Shown here piece by piece: positions 1-8,463 of a stretch of 64,000 nucleotides of DNA. The notes beneath the pieces were generated by a model, which did not search any database, was not told the origin of the DNA, and saw only the letters and a list, made by a program, of their open reading frames with translations. The DNA comes from Ectobacillus funiculus. GTDB taxonomy: Bacteria > Bacillota > Bacilli > Bacillales > Bacillaceae_G. The stretch is from the NCBI RefSeq assembly GCF_042429435.1, contig NZ_JBHMAF010000196.1. One strand, 5' to 3'. The position numbers and the translations under genes were made by a program. Each line of letters starts with the position of its first letter. The first letter of the stretch is position 1.

Positions 1-20
1 GTAAGAAAAGAAGCAAAAAA

Positions 21-53
21 GAAAGCAGAGTAATCATCTCTGCTTTCTTTTTT
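21..53. terminator. Bidirectional intrinsic terminator
   Basis: A perfect 10-bp stem (GAAAGCAGAG / CTCTGCTTTC) has T-runs on both sides, so it can stop transcription from either strand. It overlaps the stop codon of the leftward DUF309 gene and would also end whatever rightward gene lies before the window. Confidence 0.85.
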
Positions 54-552
54 GCAGTTGGCGCTGTCGTTCAGCGATAACCTCGCTTCGATCGCGCAGC
101 GTATGCCTATGAAGGAGAGACAAGTTCGCCATATCACTGTCGCTTCCGAATTGGAATCCCAGCTTCTCACATTGGCGGATGCATGTCTCGGTTAGCTCGC
201 CATCAGCAATCGGGAGCATGATACTTTTGTAAGCTCGCTGATGGATTATATCATCGAGCTGGTTGCCTAAGAGACGCAGCAATGATTCATAATCAAGTCC
301 AAGCTCTCTAACTGCCGCTTCCTCTTTCTGTAAGATGGCAAGGGCATGTTCCATCATGCGCGCAGCGCCTTTCCAATTGCCGCGGCGCTGATGATATAAG
401 GAAACCGCAATTTGAATCAGCCCGACCCAATGCGGCTTTCGCTGGCTGCGCGGCTCCTCCTTCCAATATTCCTCCAAAATTTCATGACATTCAAAATAAT
501 CACGGTCTCCATGAAAATGAATTAAGTATTGTATGTATGCGTTTGGATACAT
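34..552 (-). CDS. ypuF: DUF309 family protein (YpuF-like)
   Basis: A 172-residue soluble protein. The N-terminal segment at residues 13-31 carries the family signature: aromatic-rich sequence ending in YFECHEILEEYW. The family is of unknown biochemical function; DUF309 proteins are small helical bundles. In B. subtilis a DUF309 gene (ypuF) lies beside scpA-scpB, and the same neighbourhood is seen here, although this copy is on the opposite strand to scpA. The C-terminal third is basic and charged, and its last codons form part of the terminator hairpin. No membrane segment or signal peptide is visible. The family assignment is firm from the motif and synteny; the function is unknown. Confidence 0.85.
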   Translation of the reverse strand: MYPNAYIQYLIHFHGDRDYFECHEILEEYWKEEPRSQRKPHWVGLIQIAVSLYHQRRGNWKGAARMMEHALAILQKEEAAVRELGLDYESLLRLLGNQLDDIIHQRAYKSIMLPIADGELTETCIRQCEKLGFQFGSDSDMANLSLLHRHTLRDRSEVIAERQRQLQKRKQR

Positions 553-570
553 GTACAGAGCCCCTTTATA

Positions 571-644
571 ACACTTTAAGAAAGCATAAGTTTCCAGCCA
601 GAAGCCACTCGACGCAGCAGGAAATCTTAGGAATAAAGTGTAAG
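571..644 (+). repeat. Repeat A copy 1 (5' half only)
   Basis: First hairpin half of repeat A: arms ACACTTTA / TAAAGTGT enclose a central GAAGCCACTCGACG segment. The terminator half is missing. This copy belongs to the T-A class in the outer stem (see the finding on covariation). Confidence 0.75.
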
Positions 645-729
645 AAATTTAAGCTAACAAATTTGATTTACCTACCATTTTACCATAATCAAGAAAAAGC
701 AGCCGGAAGGAAATCCGGCTGCCTTCGGG

Positions 730-828
730 TCACCAGCAGATGCAAGCTGCACCAACGATAATTAACAAAATAAACAACACCACAATTAAAGCAAATCCGC
801 TATGATGTCCTCCCACATGATCACCCAT
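730..828 (-). CDS. YjcZ-family sporulation peptide
   Basis: A 32-codon gene. The peptide starts with a short Gly/His-rich head (MGDHVGGHHSGF) followed by one hydrophobic helix (ALIVVLFILLIIVG) and a short Cys/Trp tail. This head-plus-helix layout is typical of the YjcZ/YtpI-like small membrane proteins of Bacillus that are made during sporulation. A good ribosome site (GGAGG, spacing about 9) precedes the ATG. It sits alone between ypuF and scpA on the minus strand. The assignment rests on length, composition and the ALIVVLFILLIIVGA core, which is highly characteristic; sporulation control is inferred from the family and not visible here. Confidence 0.8.
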   Translation of the reverse strand: MGDHVGGHHSGFALIVVLFILLIIVGAACICW

Positions 829-1053
829 AGTTTTTGAACCTCCTACATAATTGTTTGCTTCATTACAGTGTTATCATATGTAGGACATAAGCCCCGTTGC
901 GTGGGCGAATGTCTAGTTCCAAATAAAAGAATTTCTGACTTTTTCTAAGAACGGTTGGATAGTTCATCCGGATGCTCTATACTTATAATGTTCTGCCGTT
1001 TGGTCTTCTCGAGCAGAAGCCCCGGCAGTATTAAGGAATTGGTGGGATGTATC

Positions 1054-1788
1054 GTGCAATACAATGTTAAAATTGATGCCTTTGAAGGCCCTTTAGATTT
1101 ACTTTTACATTTAATCAACCGTTATGAAATCGATATATACGATATCCCTGTTGCAACCATTACGGAGCAGTATGTATCGTACATACATGCGATGCAGGAG
1201 CTTCAGCTGGATGTGGCGAGCGAGTTTTTGGTTATGGCGGCAACGCTGCTGGCTATGAAAAGCAAAATGCTCCTTCCTAAGCATGAAGAGGAATGGTCCG
1301 AAGATGGCGAGGAGCTTACGGAGGATCCGCGTCAAGAGCTGATGGAGCGTTTAATAGAATACAAGAAATATAAAGAAGCCGCAACGGAATTAAAGGAGCG
1401 AGAGGGAGAACGTGCCCAGCTATTTACACGCCCTCCGGCCGACTTAAGTCCGTTTCAAGGGCAGGATAGCGACGAACGTATGCCGCTGGATGTTACGCTG
1501 TACGACATGCTTGCAGCCTTTCAGAAGCTGATGCGGCGTAAAACGCTCCAGCGGCCAATTACGACAACTATTACGCGTCAGGAAATTTCCATTGAGGCAC
1601 AGATGGATGAAGTAATGGAGCGTGTGAGGTTAAGTGGAGGCCGGCAGCGGTTTTTTGATTTGTTTGGGCAAGATGACAGAGAAGCAATAGTTGTTACGTT
1701 TTTAGCTGTGTTGGAGCTGATGAAAAAAAAGCTCATCATGATCGAGCAGGAGCGTAATTTTGACGAGATTTATGTGTTTCAAACATAG
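1054..1788 (+). CDS. scpA: Segregation and condensation protein A
   Basis: ScpA is the kleisin subunit of the bacterial SMC-ScpAB condensin, bridging the two SMC heads with ScpB in chromosome organisation and segregation. The 244-residue product begins with the conserved kleisin N-terminus (FEGPLDLLLHLI at residues 8-19, then EIDIYDIPVATITEQY) and ends with the winged-helix-like C-terminal domain. I chose the GTG at 1054 because the family starts at this point (M-Q-Y-x-V-K-I) and GGTGGG lies just upstream; the open frame reaches back to 955, but that stretch does not look like kleisin. scpB follows 11 nt downstream, so the two are one operon. Confidence 0.95.
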   Translation: MQYNVKIDAFEGPLDLLLHLINRYEIDIYDIPVATITEQYVSYIHAMQELQLDVASEFLVMAATLLAMKSKMLLPKHEEEWSEDGEELTEDPRQELMERLIEYKKYKEAATELKEREGERAQLFTRPPADLSPFQGQDSDERMPLDVTLYDMLAAFQKLMRRKTLQRPITTTITRQEISIEAQMDEVMERVRLSGGRQRFFDLFGQDDREAIVVTFLAVLELMKKKLIMIEQERNFDEIYVFQT

Positions 1789-1799
1789 AGGAGGAGATT

Positions 1800-2387
1800 G
1801 TGTTGGAACGTGCAGAACAAAAAGCAGTCGTTGAGGGGCTTCTCTTCATCTCTGGAGATGAAGGAATTTATCTTGAACAGATTGCAGGTGTACTAGAATT
1901 AGAGAAGGGAGAGGTGCAATTGCTTTTACAGCAGCTGCAGGAGGACTATCAGAGAACTAGCTGCGGCTTGCAAATTGTTCAATATGCACAGACATATCGT
2001 CTAACAACAAAAAAGGAGCATGCCTCCTACTACAAGAAGCTTATTGAAACGCCTATGTCGTCTTCCTTATCGCAGGCGGCGCTTGAAACGCTTGCAATTA
2101 TAGCATACCGCCAGCCTATTACAAGAACGGAAATTGAAGAGGTTCGCGGCGTGAAGACGGAAAAGGCGCTGCAAACACTCATTTCCCGCTTGCTGGTAAA
2201 GGAAATCGGACGAGCCGAGGGAACAGGGCGTCCAATTTTATATGGTACAACAAAGGAATTTTTAGATACATTCGGATTGAAAACATTAAAAGAGCTTCCT
2301 CCGCTGCCAGAGGAAGTGCAGAATATGAACGAAGCAGATTTATTTTTTGATTCGCTTCGTGAACTCCCTGTAGAACAAGAAGCCTGA
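1800..2387 (+). CDS. scpB: Segregation and condensation protein B
   Basis: ScpB is the dimeric KITE-type partner of ScpA in the SMC complex. The 195-residue protein shows the two winged-helix domains of the family; diagnostic segments include LSQAALETLAIIAYRQPITR and the block EVRGVKTEKALQTLISR in the second half, and the acidic PPLPEE tail region. It follows scpA by 11 nt with GAGGAGATT as ribosome site. The first codons are GTG then TTG; either could start the protein. An intrinsic terminator overlaps the stop codon, so the scpAB operon ends here. Confidence 0.95.
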   Translation: MLERAEQKAVVEGLLFISGDEGIYLEQIAGVLELEKGEVQLLLQQLQEDYQRTSCGLQIVQYAQTYRLTTKKEHASYYKKLIETPMSSSLSQAALETLAIIAYRQPITRTEIEEVRGVKTEKALQTLISRLLVKEIGRAEGTGRPILYGTTKEFLDTFGLKTLKELPPLPEEVQNMNEADLFFDSLRELPVEQEA

Positions 2388-2406
2388 CAACTGTCGGGCT
2401 TTTTTG
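2381..2406 (+). terminator. Terminator of scpAB
   Basis: AGCCTGAC / GTCGGGCT stem with one G-T pair, followed by TTTTTT. It overlaps the end of scpB. Confidence 0.85.
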
Positions 2407-2407
2407 T

Positions 2408-2522
2408 ATTGTAGGAAACTATAAATTTCCAGACAGAAGCCAACTCGACGTAGCGAGAAATTTTAGGAATGAAGTATAAGGGCAACTACGCCTCTGTCTT
2501 CGCCCAAGAGCAAGGATCGACA
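2408..2522 (+). repeat. Repeat A copy 2 (tail missing)
   Basis: Contains the first hairpin half (AAATTTCC...GAGAAATTTT) and the GGCAACTACGCCTCTGTCTTCG segment, but not the final CTCGCC...GGCGAG terminator. Its outer and inner stem pairs are partly mismatched, suggesting decay. Confidence 0.8.
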
Positions 2523-2589
2523 ATCCGCAATTTATATACATGAAAATAAAGTAAACGCCTCATAATAAGCAGAAAAAGGAGGCTGTTGT

Positions 2590-3489
2590 ATGAAGTGGAT
2601 ACGGGTTATATGTTTTGGCTTGTCTGTTCTCTTTTGCCTCCAATTGTCGGGTGTTTCGTATGCTACACATGATTTCGCTGTACAGGCAAGTAAGTTCATT
2701 TCAGAGCAGGAGCAATCTAATAAGCTAAAGATCATGTTTTTGCAGGTTGGACAAGGGGATGCAACCTTGCTTGTTCTGCCAAATCAAAAGACGGTGCTTA
2801 TTGATGGAGGACCGCATGAGGCGGGGGAAGTAATTATGAATAAGCTCATTGAAAAAGGGATTAAACGTCTTGATTTGGTTGTCAGCACGCATCCAGACAT
2901 GGATCATATCGGCGGGTTAATTCCTATTATTCAGCAGGTGCCGGTTGCTATGGTGCTAGATAGCGGTAAACCTTATGGTACACTCACCTATCATATGTAC
3001 GTACGCAGCGTGAAAAAGCGACGCATTCCCTTTATTCCCGCAGAGGAAGGAAAATTCCTGCAAATGGATCCGGACGTATCCATCCAAGTACTGAATACTG
3101 GAAAAAGAAAACTGCAAAACAACGAGTCTTCCATTGTGCTGAAAATTAGATATAAGAAGGCCGATTTCCTGCTTATGGCAGATGCAGATGTAAGGACAGA
3201 AAAGAAAATAATTCAAACGTATCCTGTTCATGCGGATGTTCTGAAAATCGGTCATCACGGCTCTTATACCTCAACAGGACGGTTGCTTTTGGAGAATGTG
3301 TATCCTCAATTTGCCGTTATTTCTTACGAAAAAGGAAATCCATACGGTCATCCTCATCGGAGTGTGATGAAGCGGATTCGGAAATTTGGCATTCAAGTGT
3401 ATACAACCGCTGACGGTGATGTGGAAATGGAGACGGATGGAAACAGCTTGCAAATACAAGGCGGTCTACCGTTGCCGTTGTTGCGATAA
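2590..3489 (+). CDS. Secreted ComEC-like MBL-fold hydrolase
   Basis: A 299-residue metallo-beta-lactamase-fold protein matching the free-standing version of the ComEC C-terminal domain. Residues 1-25 are a signal peptide (hydrophobic core, then SYA). The catalytic fold shows VGQGD at 53-57, IDGG at 71-74, the zinc motif HPDMDHIGG at 101-109 and GHHGS at 221-225. In ComEC this domain is thought to be the nuclease that degrades the non-transforming DNA strand; free-standing secreted homologues are probably extracellular nucleases or phosphodiesterases, but the substrate here is unknown. AAGGAGG is well spaced before the ATG. The gene stands alone between repeat copies. Confidence 0.85.
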   Translation: MKWIRVICFGLSVLFCLQLSGVSYATHDFAVQASKFISEQEQSNKLKIMFLQVGQGDATLLVLPNQKTVLIDGGPHEAGEVIMNKLIEKGIKRLDLVVSTHPDMDHIGGLIPIIQQVPVAMVLDSGKPYGTLTYHMYVRSVKKRRIPFIPAEEGKFLQMDPDVSIQVLNTGKRKLQNNESSIVLKIRYKKADFLLMADADVRTEKKIIQTYPVHADVLKIGHHGSYTSTGRLLLENVYPQFAVISYEKGNPYGHPHRSVMKRIRKFGIQVYTTADGDVEMETDGNSLQIQGGLPLPLLR

Positions 3490-3525
3490 GCTAAGGGTAT
3501 TCTACCTATGAGCAGATTACACATA

Positions 3526-3675
3526 AAGAAAAGCGGACAAGGCCCGCCTTTTATGGCAGCGTAGAGGTGGGCCGAAGTAAAAGGCGCTTTTTGCCTTTTG
3601 CGGAGGTTCAGCCTGAAGTCTGCCATTTTGGGCCTTGGGAGCTAAGACATCACCCCGAAAAGTTATACTTTCTTA
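3526..3675 (-). repeat. Repeat B copy 1
   Basis: A second repeat module of about 150 bp, starting with AAGAAAAGCGGACAAGG on this strand and ending with CCCCGAAAAGTTATACTTTC. It contains nested hairpins (for example AAAAGGC / GCCTTTT). It is directly joined to repeat A copy 3, forming the A+B composite also found near 17.1 kb and 31.8 kb. Confidence 0.75.
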
Positions 3676-3680
3676 ATCTT

Positions 3681-3793
3681 GTAAAGAAAACTCGCCGATT
3701 GGCGAAGACAGAAACGTAGTTGCATTTACACCTTGTTCCCAAAATTTCCTGCTGCATCGAATTTGCCTCCAGCTGGAAATGTATTCTTTTTAT
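3681..3793 (-). repeat. Repeat A copy 3 (degenerate)
   Basis: Reverse-oriented repeat A joined to repeat B copy 1. The terminator end (AAAGAAAACTCGCCGATTGGCG) is intact, while the first hairpin half has drifted (GGAAATTTTGGGAAC on its own strand). Together copies B1 and A3 fill the 400-bp gap between the MBL hydrolase and the HAD gene; no gene was seen there. Confidence 0.75.
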
Positions 3794-3892
3794 AATTATG
3801 TATAGGTTAACAGCTCTGTGGATTGCTTCCCTTGAAGATCCTCCTTGCACATGGAACTGCTACGGTTTCTTAAGTCTTGTGGCCGGCATTTC

Positions 3893-4690
3893 TTACACAG
3901 TTTGTTGATTATGCATACGAACGTATTCTGCGGCTTCTTTTACGGATGCCGCTACATGCCCGGCATGCCGTTTTACCTCTTTGTCTGCATCCTTCATTGC
4001 AAAGCTGTGCGGCGTGAGCTGAAACATAGGAATATCATTGTAGGAATCGCCAATGCATGCCATTTCATCAGCTCGTACGCCGTGCTGCTCGAGCAATACG
4101 GAAACAGCTGCTCCCTTGCTTACACTAGCTGGCATAATGTCGAGGCACTCCTTTGCCGAGATAAAGGTGCTCACTTTTCCCGCGAAGCGATCCTCGATTT
4201 CCTGTTGCAGCTCTACTAAAGCAGCCTCATTGCCGCCGATCGAGATTTTGTGAGGAAATATTGTTTTTCCAACCTTATCCAGCAACTTCGGCTCCTCAAC
4301 GGAATGAAGTTTGGCTTTTTCTTCTAATTCCAAAATGAAAGGGCTTTTTTTCTCAATATAATAATTATGCTCATCACTGATATAACGAATAAATTTTTCG
4401 CCGCTTGATATTGCAAGCAATTGCGGTAAAATATCTGGCTCGAAGGAGGCGTTCAACAGCTGTTCGTTGTCATGCGTGTAAACAAATACACCATTTACGC
4501 TAATACGGTGAAAGTTTGTACCGATATCCTTCATCAACGCGGCAATTTCATTATCTAATCGGCCGGATGCAAAGCAAAGAATGACACCTTCTTCAGCCAT
4601 CCTACGCAGCGCCTGCACATCCTCTTTATCAATAATGCCCCCGTGCTGCATCATTGTGCCGTCGATATCGCTTACAAACATTTTGATCAT
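3893..4690 (-). CDS. HAD-superfamily Cof-type phosphatase
   Basis: A 265-residue hydrolase of the Cof/IIB branch of the HAD superfamily, likely acting on sugar phosphates or other small phosphoesters in the cytoplasm. Motif I is VSDIDGT with the nucleophile Asp8 and acid/base Asp10; motif II is the CFASGR segment near 39-44; Lys192 is motif III; motif IV is GDSYND at 214-219. A cap domain fits in residues 85-185. GGAGCGG lies at good distance before the ATG. It is a single gene, convergent with the repeat cluster and divergent from glcT. The substrate cannot be told from sequence. Confidence 0.85.
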   Translation of the reverse strand: MIKMFVSDIDGTMMQHGGIIDKEDVQALRRMAEEGVILCFASGRLDNEIAALMKDIGTNFHRISVNGVFVYTHDNEQLLNASFEPDILPQLLAISSGEKFIRYISDEHNYYIEKKSPFILELEEKAKLHSVEEPKLLDKVGKTIFPHKISIGGNEAALVELQQEIEDRFAGKVSTFISAKECLDIMPASVSKGAAVSVLLEQHGVRADEMACIGDSYNDIPMFQLTPHSFAMKDADKEVKRHAGHVAASVKEAAEYVRMHNQQTV

Positions 4691-4875
4691 AGATAACCGC
4701 TCCTTTTTATTTAGTGGAATGCTATGTTAGAAATATAGTTATATCCATTATAGTCGTCAGGACAGCCGATGTCTAAAAGGAAGAGCCGTGTATTGGCAGT
4801 TGTTTTGCATTGACGATAAAGCACTGGTTTTGTAACATGGAGACAGACTGTTTTTCGCATAAAGGTGGAGGATAT

Positions 4876-5727
4876 ATGAGAGAAGGGCTTGAAGTACAAA
4901 AAGTGCTTAACAATAACGTCATCATCGCCTCCCATCCGGAGCATGAAGAGGTTGTCGTGATTGGCAAAGGAATCGGATTCGGAAAGAAGACGGGAGACCA
5001 ACTATCCGCAGAGACAATCGAGAAAATGTTTATTTTGACAAATGAACGGGAACGAGAACAATACAAAACGCTTGTTCCGCATGTGAGTGAACGATTGATT
5101 GAGCTTATGAACGATATTATGCTGTACATTCAAGACCGGGTAAGTGAGCCGTTAAATGAACATATTCATATCGCACTCACTGATCATATTGCATTTGCAA
5201 TTAAGCGGCTGAAGCAAGGCTTTGCGATGGACAACCCATTTTTGCTAGAGACGAAAGCGCTGTATCCTCAGGAATATGAGATTGCTAAAGGCGTTATTGA
5301 AATGCTGAATGAAAGGTTAAACATTTCACTCCCTGAAGGAGAAGTCGGGTTTATTGCATTGCACATTTACAGCTCGGTTACAAACTCGGAAGTATCATCT
5401 GTCAATCAAAATTCCCGTTTGATCTCGCGCTTAATTACTCTGATCGAAGAGCATCTACAGATTGAACTGGCCCGCGACAGCGTTCATTACCTTCGTCTCA
5501 TTCGACATTTGCATTATACAATTGAACGTGTGAGGAACGGAGAACAGGTAGAGGAGCCAAGGCGATTTGCAGAAATTTTGCGGGAGGAATATCCAACTGC
5601 TTATGCTGTAGCATGGAAGCTTGTAAGGGTAATGGAGCAGCAATTGCAGCTTTCGGTGTATGAGGCGGAAACAGTGTATCTCACGATGCATCTGCAGCGC
5701 CTCGCGCAAGGAAAAACGCCGAACTAG
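4876..5727 (+). CDS. glcT: Transcription antiterminator GlcT
   Basis: GlcT is a BglG/LicT-family RNA-binding antiterminator that lets transcription pass the ptsG leader terminator when glucose is transported. The 283-residue protein has the N-terminal co-antiterminator RNA-binding domain (residues 1-60, starting EVQKVLNNNV and including GKGIGFGKK at 30-38) and two PRD domains; PRD1 has the conserved histidines in HIHIALTDHIAF (96-104), the site at which EII-Glc normally represses it. ATG 4876 is preceded by GGTGGAGG. It lies directly upstream of its target: the RNA antiterminator site is found 170 bp downstream. Confidence 0.95.
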   Translation: MREGLEVQKVLNNNVIIASHPEHEEVVVIGKGIGFGKKTGDQLSAETIEKMFILTNEREREQYKTLVPHVSERLIELMNDIMLYIQDRVSEPLNEHIHIALTDHIAFAIKRLKQGFAMDNPFLLETKALYPQEYEIAKGVIEMLNERLNISLPEGEVGFIALHIYSSVTNSEVSSVNQNSRLISRLITLIEEHLQIELARDSVHYLRLIRHLHYTIERVRNGEQVEEPRRFAEILREEYPTAYAVAWKLVRVMEQQLQLSVYEAETVYLTMHLQRLAQGKTPN

Positions 5728-5769
5728 GGTCGGATGTTTAAAAAAATATAAAAATAAAAATAAAAAGTA

Positions 5770-5798
5770 TTGAATCGCTTACATGTACTGTGTATAAT
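5770..5798 (+). promoter_or_regulatory. Sigma-A promoter of ptsG
   Basis: TTGAAT and TATAAT are separated by exactly 17 bp. The predicted start near 5805 gives a leader of about 260 nt that contains the antiterminator site and the terminator. Confidence 0.8.
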
Positions 5799-5900
5799 AT
5801 TTTTCGTAAGCACTATGTTTCGACAAAAGTCGCAAGGTTTTTTTGGAAAGCCGTTTGCGGCCTGTAACAGTTGAATACTGCTATTATTTATCTCGTTCGA

Positions 5901-6016
5901 CACGTGTTACTGATTCGATCAGGCATGAGTGAAGAAGGGCTCGGAATGATAGCTGATCATAGGGGTATACTACCCTTGAACAGCTATTTTCTGCCTTTTT
6001 CCTCATGCCTTTTTTA
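5901..6016 (+). promoter_or_regulatory. GlcT RNA antiterminator (RAT) overlapping leader terminator
   Basis: The RAT core GTTACTGATTCGATCAGGC lies at about 5906-5924 and is close to the known B. subtilis ptsG RAT. Its 3' side, AGGCATGAG (5921-5929), also pairs with CTCATGCCT (6002-6010), which is followed by a T-run. RAT and terminator are therefore mutually exclusive. The intervening 70 nt fold into an extra stem (AGGGGTA / TACCCTT and AGCTG / CAGCT). GlcT binding to the RAT would permit ptsG expression in glucose. Confidence 0.9.
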
Positions 6017-6066
6017 TGTTTGTCGAGCATAAAAAATAAAAAACCTAAAAAGGAGGAAGAGTCCAA

Positions 6067-8100
6067 ATGTTTAAAAAATTATTTGGTGTGCTTCAAAAAG
6101 TCGGGAAAGCGCTCATGCTTCCGGTTGCGATTTTGCCTGCGGCAGGTATTTTGCTCGCGCTTGGTAATGCATTCCAAAACCCGGCACTTACAGATCGTAT
6201 TCCAGCATTAACAACTGACTGGTTCGTTATGATTGCAAAAGTTATGGAGCAATCAGGCGGCGTTGTTTTTGATAATCTGCCACTTCTGTTCGCGGTAGGG
6301 GTAGCAGTAGGGCTAGCAGGCGGTGAAGGCGTTGCCGGCTTAGCAGCCATCGTTGGTTACTTAATCATGAATAAAACACTGAGCGTAATTGCAGGTGTAA
6401 CAGCTGACAAAATTGGTACTGATCCTTCATTTGCAAACGTTCTTGGTATTCCGACGCTGCAAACAGGTGTGTTCGGCGGTATTATTGTCGGTGTCCTAGC
6501 GGCATATTGCTATAACAAGTACTTTAACATTGAACTTGCTTCTTACTTAGGATTCTTTGCAGGGAAGCGTTTCGTTCCGATTGCGACTGCGGCATTTTCA
6601 TTACTTTTAGGTTTAGTGCTGTTCTTTATCTGGCCTCCAGTACAGCACGCGTTAAACGCATTCTCTCATAACGTAATTGATGCAAACAGAACAGTTGCGG
6701 CATTTGTGTTCGGATTGGTAGAACGTTCTTTAATTCCATTTGGTCTGCATCACGTATTCTACACTCCAATTTGGTATGAATTTGGTCAATATACAGACAA
6801 AGCAGGAAACATTGTACACGGTGACCAAAAGATTTTCTTTGCTCAATTAAAAGATGGTGCTCCTTTGACAGCTGGTACGTTCATGACAGGTAAATATCCA
6901 TTCATGATGTTTGGTCTTCCAGCAGCTGCATTAGCAATGTATCATGAAGCACGTCCAGAAAATAAAAAAATGGCAGCAGGTATCTTAGGTTCTGCCGCAT
7001 TAACATCTTTCTTAACAGGTATCACTGAGCCAATCGAATTCTCATTCTTGTTCTTGGCTCCTGTATTATTCGCAGTTCACGCTGTGTTTGCTGGTCTTTC
7101 CTTCATGATTATGGATATTTTAAATGTAAAAATTGGTATGACATTCTCTGGTGGTTTAATTGACTTCCTATTGTTCGGGGTTCTTCCAGGCCGTACAGCG
7201 TGGTGGTTAGTAATTCCAGTTGGTCTCGTATTCGCAGTTATTTACTACTTCGGATTCCGTTTTGCAATCCGCAAATGGGATTTGAAAACACCAGGCCGTG
7301 AAGTAGTAGAAGAAAATGAAGAAGGTCCAGTAGCCTCCGCAGGAGAGCTTCCGCATGAAATCCTAGCAGCTCTTGGCGGTAAAGAAAATATCGCTTCTTT
7401 AGATGCTTGTATCACTCGTTTACGTGTACAGGTTGCAGACCAAAAGAATGTTGATAAATCACGCTTAAAAGCTCTTGGCGCAGCAGGCGTATTAGAAGTA
7501 GGTAACAACATTCAAGCGATTTTCGGGCCAAAATCCGATACATTGAAATCACAAATTCATGACATCATGAAAGGTCGTACACCGCAAATTGTGAAGGAAG
7601 TACAACCGGCGCAACCAGTGAAAGCAGAGCAAGCGGCGGCAACTAAAGAAGAAGTAATCGTGGCTCCAATTGAAGGAAAGCTTGTTCCAATCACAGAAGT
7701 TCCAGACCAAGTATTCGCAGGAAAAATGATGGGTGATGGATTTGCGATTGAGCCAGCAGAAGGTACAGTTGTATCTCCAGTAAACGGTGAAATCATCAAT
7801 GCGTTCCCGACAAAACATGCTATCGGTATTTTATCTGAAGGCGGAAAAGAAATTTTAATCCACTTCGGTATTGATACAGTAAAATTAAATGGTGAAGGCT
7901 TTGAGCTTCTTGTGAGCCAAGGTGATAAAGTAAAACAAGGGCAACCATTATTGAAAGTAGACCTAGATTTCGTGAAAGCAAATGCGCCTTCGGTTACGAC
8001 TCCTGTAGTCTTTACAAACCTAAAAGAAGGACAGGAAATCGTTATTAAAAAGCAAGGCAACGTAGCAAAAGGTGAAAAAGACGTTGTAGCTATTAAATAA
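6067..8100 (+). CDS. ptsG: Glucose-specific PTS transporter EIICBA
   Basis: PtsG imports glucose and phosphorylates it to glucose-6-phosphate using the phosphate relay from EI and HPr. The 677-residue chain holds the membrane EIIC domain (about 1-400, many helices, with the GITEPIEFSF loop), EIIB (about 410-490, phospho-cysteine 448 in LDACITRLR) and EIIA (about 530-655, phospho-histidine 599 in ILIHFGIDTV). AGGAGGAAGAG precedes the ATG. Expression is under antitermination at the leader just upstream; ptsH and ptsI follow after a hairpin. Codon use becomes more biased in the second half of the gene, as expected for high expression. Confidence 0.97.
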   Translation: MFKKLFGVLQKVGKALMLPVAILPAAGILLALGNAFQNPALTDRIPALTTDWFVMIAKVMEQSGGVVFDNLPLLFAVGVAVGLAGGEGVAGLAAIVGYLIMNKTLSVIAGVTADKIGTDPSFANVLGIPTLQTGVFGGIIVGVLAAYCYNKYFNIELASYLGFFAGKRFVPIATAAFSLLLGLVLFFIWPPVQHALNAFSHNVIDANRTVAAFVFGLVERSLIPFGLHHVFYTPIWYEFGQYTDKAGNIVHGDQKIFFAQLKDGAPLTAGTFMTGKYPFMMFGLPAAALAMYHEARPENKKMAAGILGSAALTSFLTGITEPIEFSFLFLAPVLFAVHAVFAGLSFMIMDILNVKIGMTFSGGLIDFLLFGVLPGRTAWWLVIPVGLVFAVIYYFGFRFAIRKWDLKTPGREVVEENEEGPVASAGELPHEILAALGGKENIASLDACITRLRVQVADQKNVDKSRLKALGAAGVLEVGNNIQAIFGPKSDTLKSQIHDIMKGRTPQIVKEVQPAQPVKAEQAAATKEEVIVAPIEGKLVPITEVPDQVFAGKMMGDGFAIEPAEGTVVSPVNGEIINAFPTKHAIGILSEGGKEILIHFGIDTVKLNGEGFELLVSQGDKVKQGQPLLKVDLDFVKANAPSVTTPVVFTNLKEGQEIVIKKQGNVAKGEKDVVAIK

Positions 8101-8122
8101 AAAGTATTAAAATGGCTCATAG

Positions 8123-8166
8123 CTTATAGTAAGCAATGCAAATACGTTGCTTACTATAAGTTTTTA
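8123..8166 (+). terminator. Intercistronic hairpin between ptsG and ptsH
   Basis: A perfect 14-bp stem (CTTATAGTAAGCAA and its complement) followed by TTTTTAAT. It would stop most transcripts after ptsG and so adjust the amount of ptsHI made from the ptsG promoter. Confidence 0.85.
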
Positions 8167-8199
8167 ATAATAACTATACAGAAAAAGGGGACCATCATT

Positions 8200-8463
8200 A
8201 TGGAAAAAACTTTTAAAGTAACTAGCCATGCTGGTATTCATGCTCGTCCTGCAACACTTCTTGTAAACGCTGCAAGCAAATTCAATGCTGATATCCAATT
8301 AGCGTATTCAGGAAAAACTGTAAACCTAAAGTCCATCATGGGTGTAATGTCTTTAGGTATTCAAGAAGGAAGCTCAATCACAATTACTGCCAACGGTGGA
8401 GATGCGGCTCAAGCCTTAGCAGCTATTGAAGATACAATCAAAAGCGAAGGTCTAGGAGAATAA
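8200..8463 (+). CDS. ptsH: Phosphocarrier protein HPr
   Basis: HPr passes phosphate from EI to the sugar-specific EII proteins and, phosphorylated on a serine, acts with CcpA in carbon catabolite control. The 87-residue protein keeps both sites: His14 in GIHARPAT (His15 of B. subtilis numbering) and Ser45 in VNLKSIMGV (Ser46). AAAGGGG lies before the ATG. It overlaps ptsI by one base (TAATG), so translation is coupled. Confidence 0.97.
   Translation: MEKTFKVTSHAGIHARPATLLVNAASKFNADIQLAYSGKTVNLKSIMGVMSLGIQEGSSITITANGGDAAQALAAIEDTIKSEGLGE

Noticed and set aside
955..1053. Extra 33 codons at the start of scpA
   Set aside because: No match to the kleisin family, and a ribosome site precedes the GTG at 1054.
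7557..8120. Minus-strand frame of 187 codons opposite ptsG
   Set aside because: Antisense shadow of the EIIA part of ptsG; no ribosome site, no recognisable domain.
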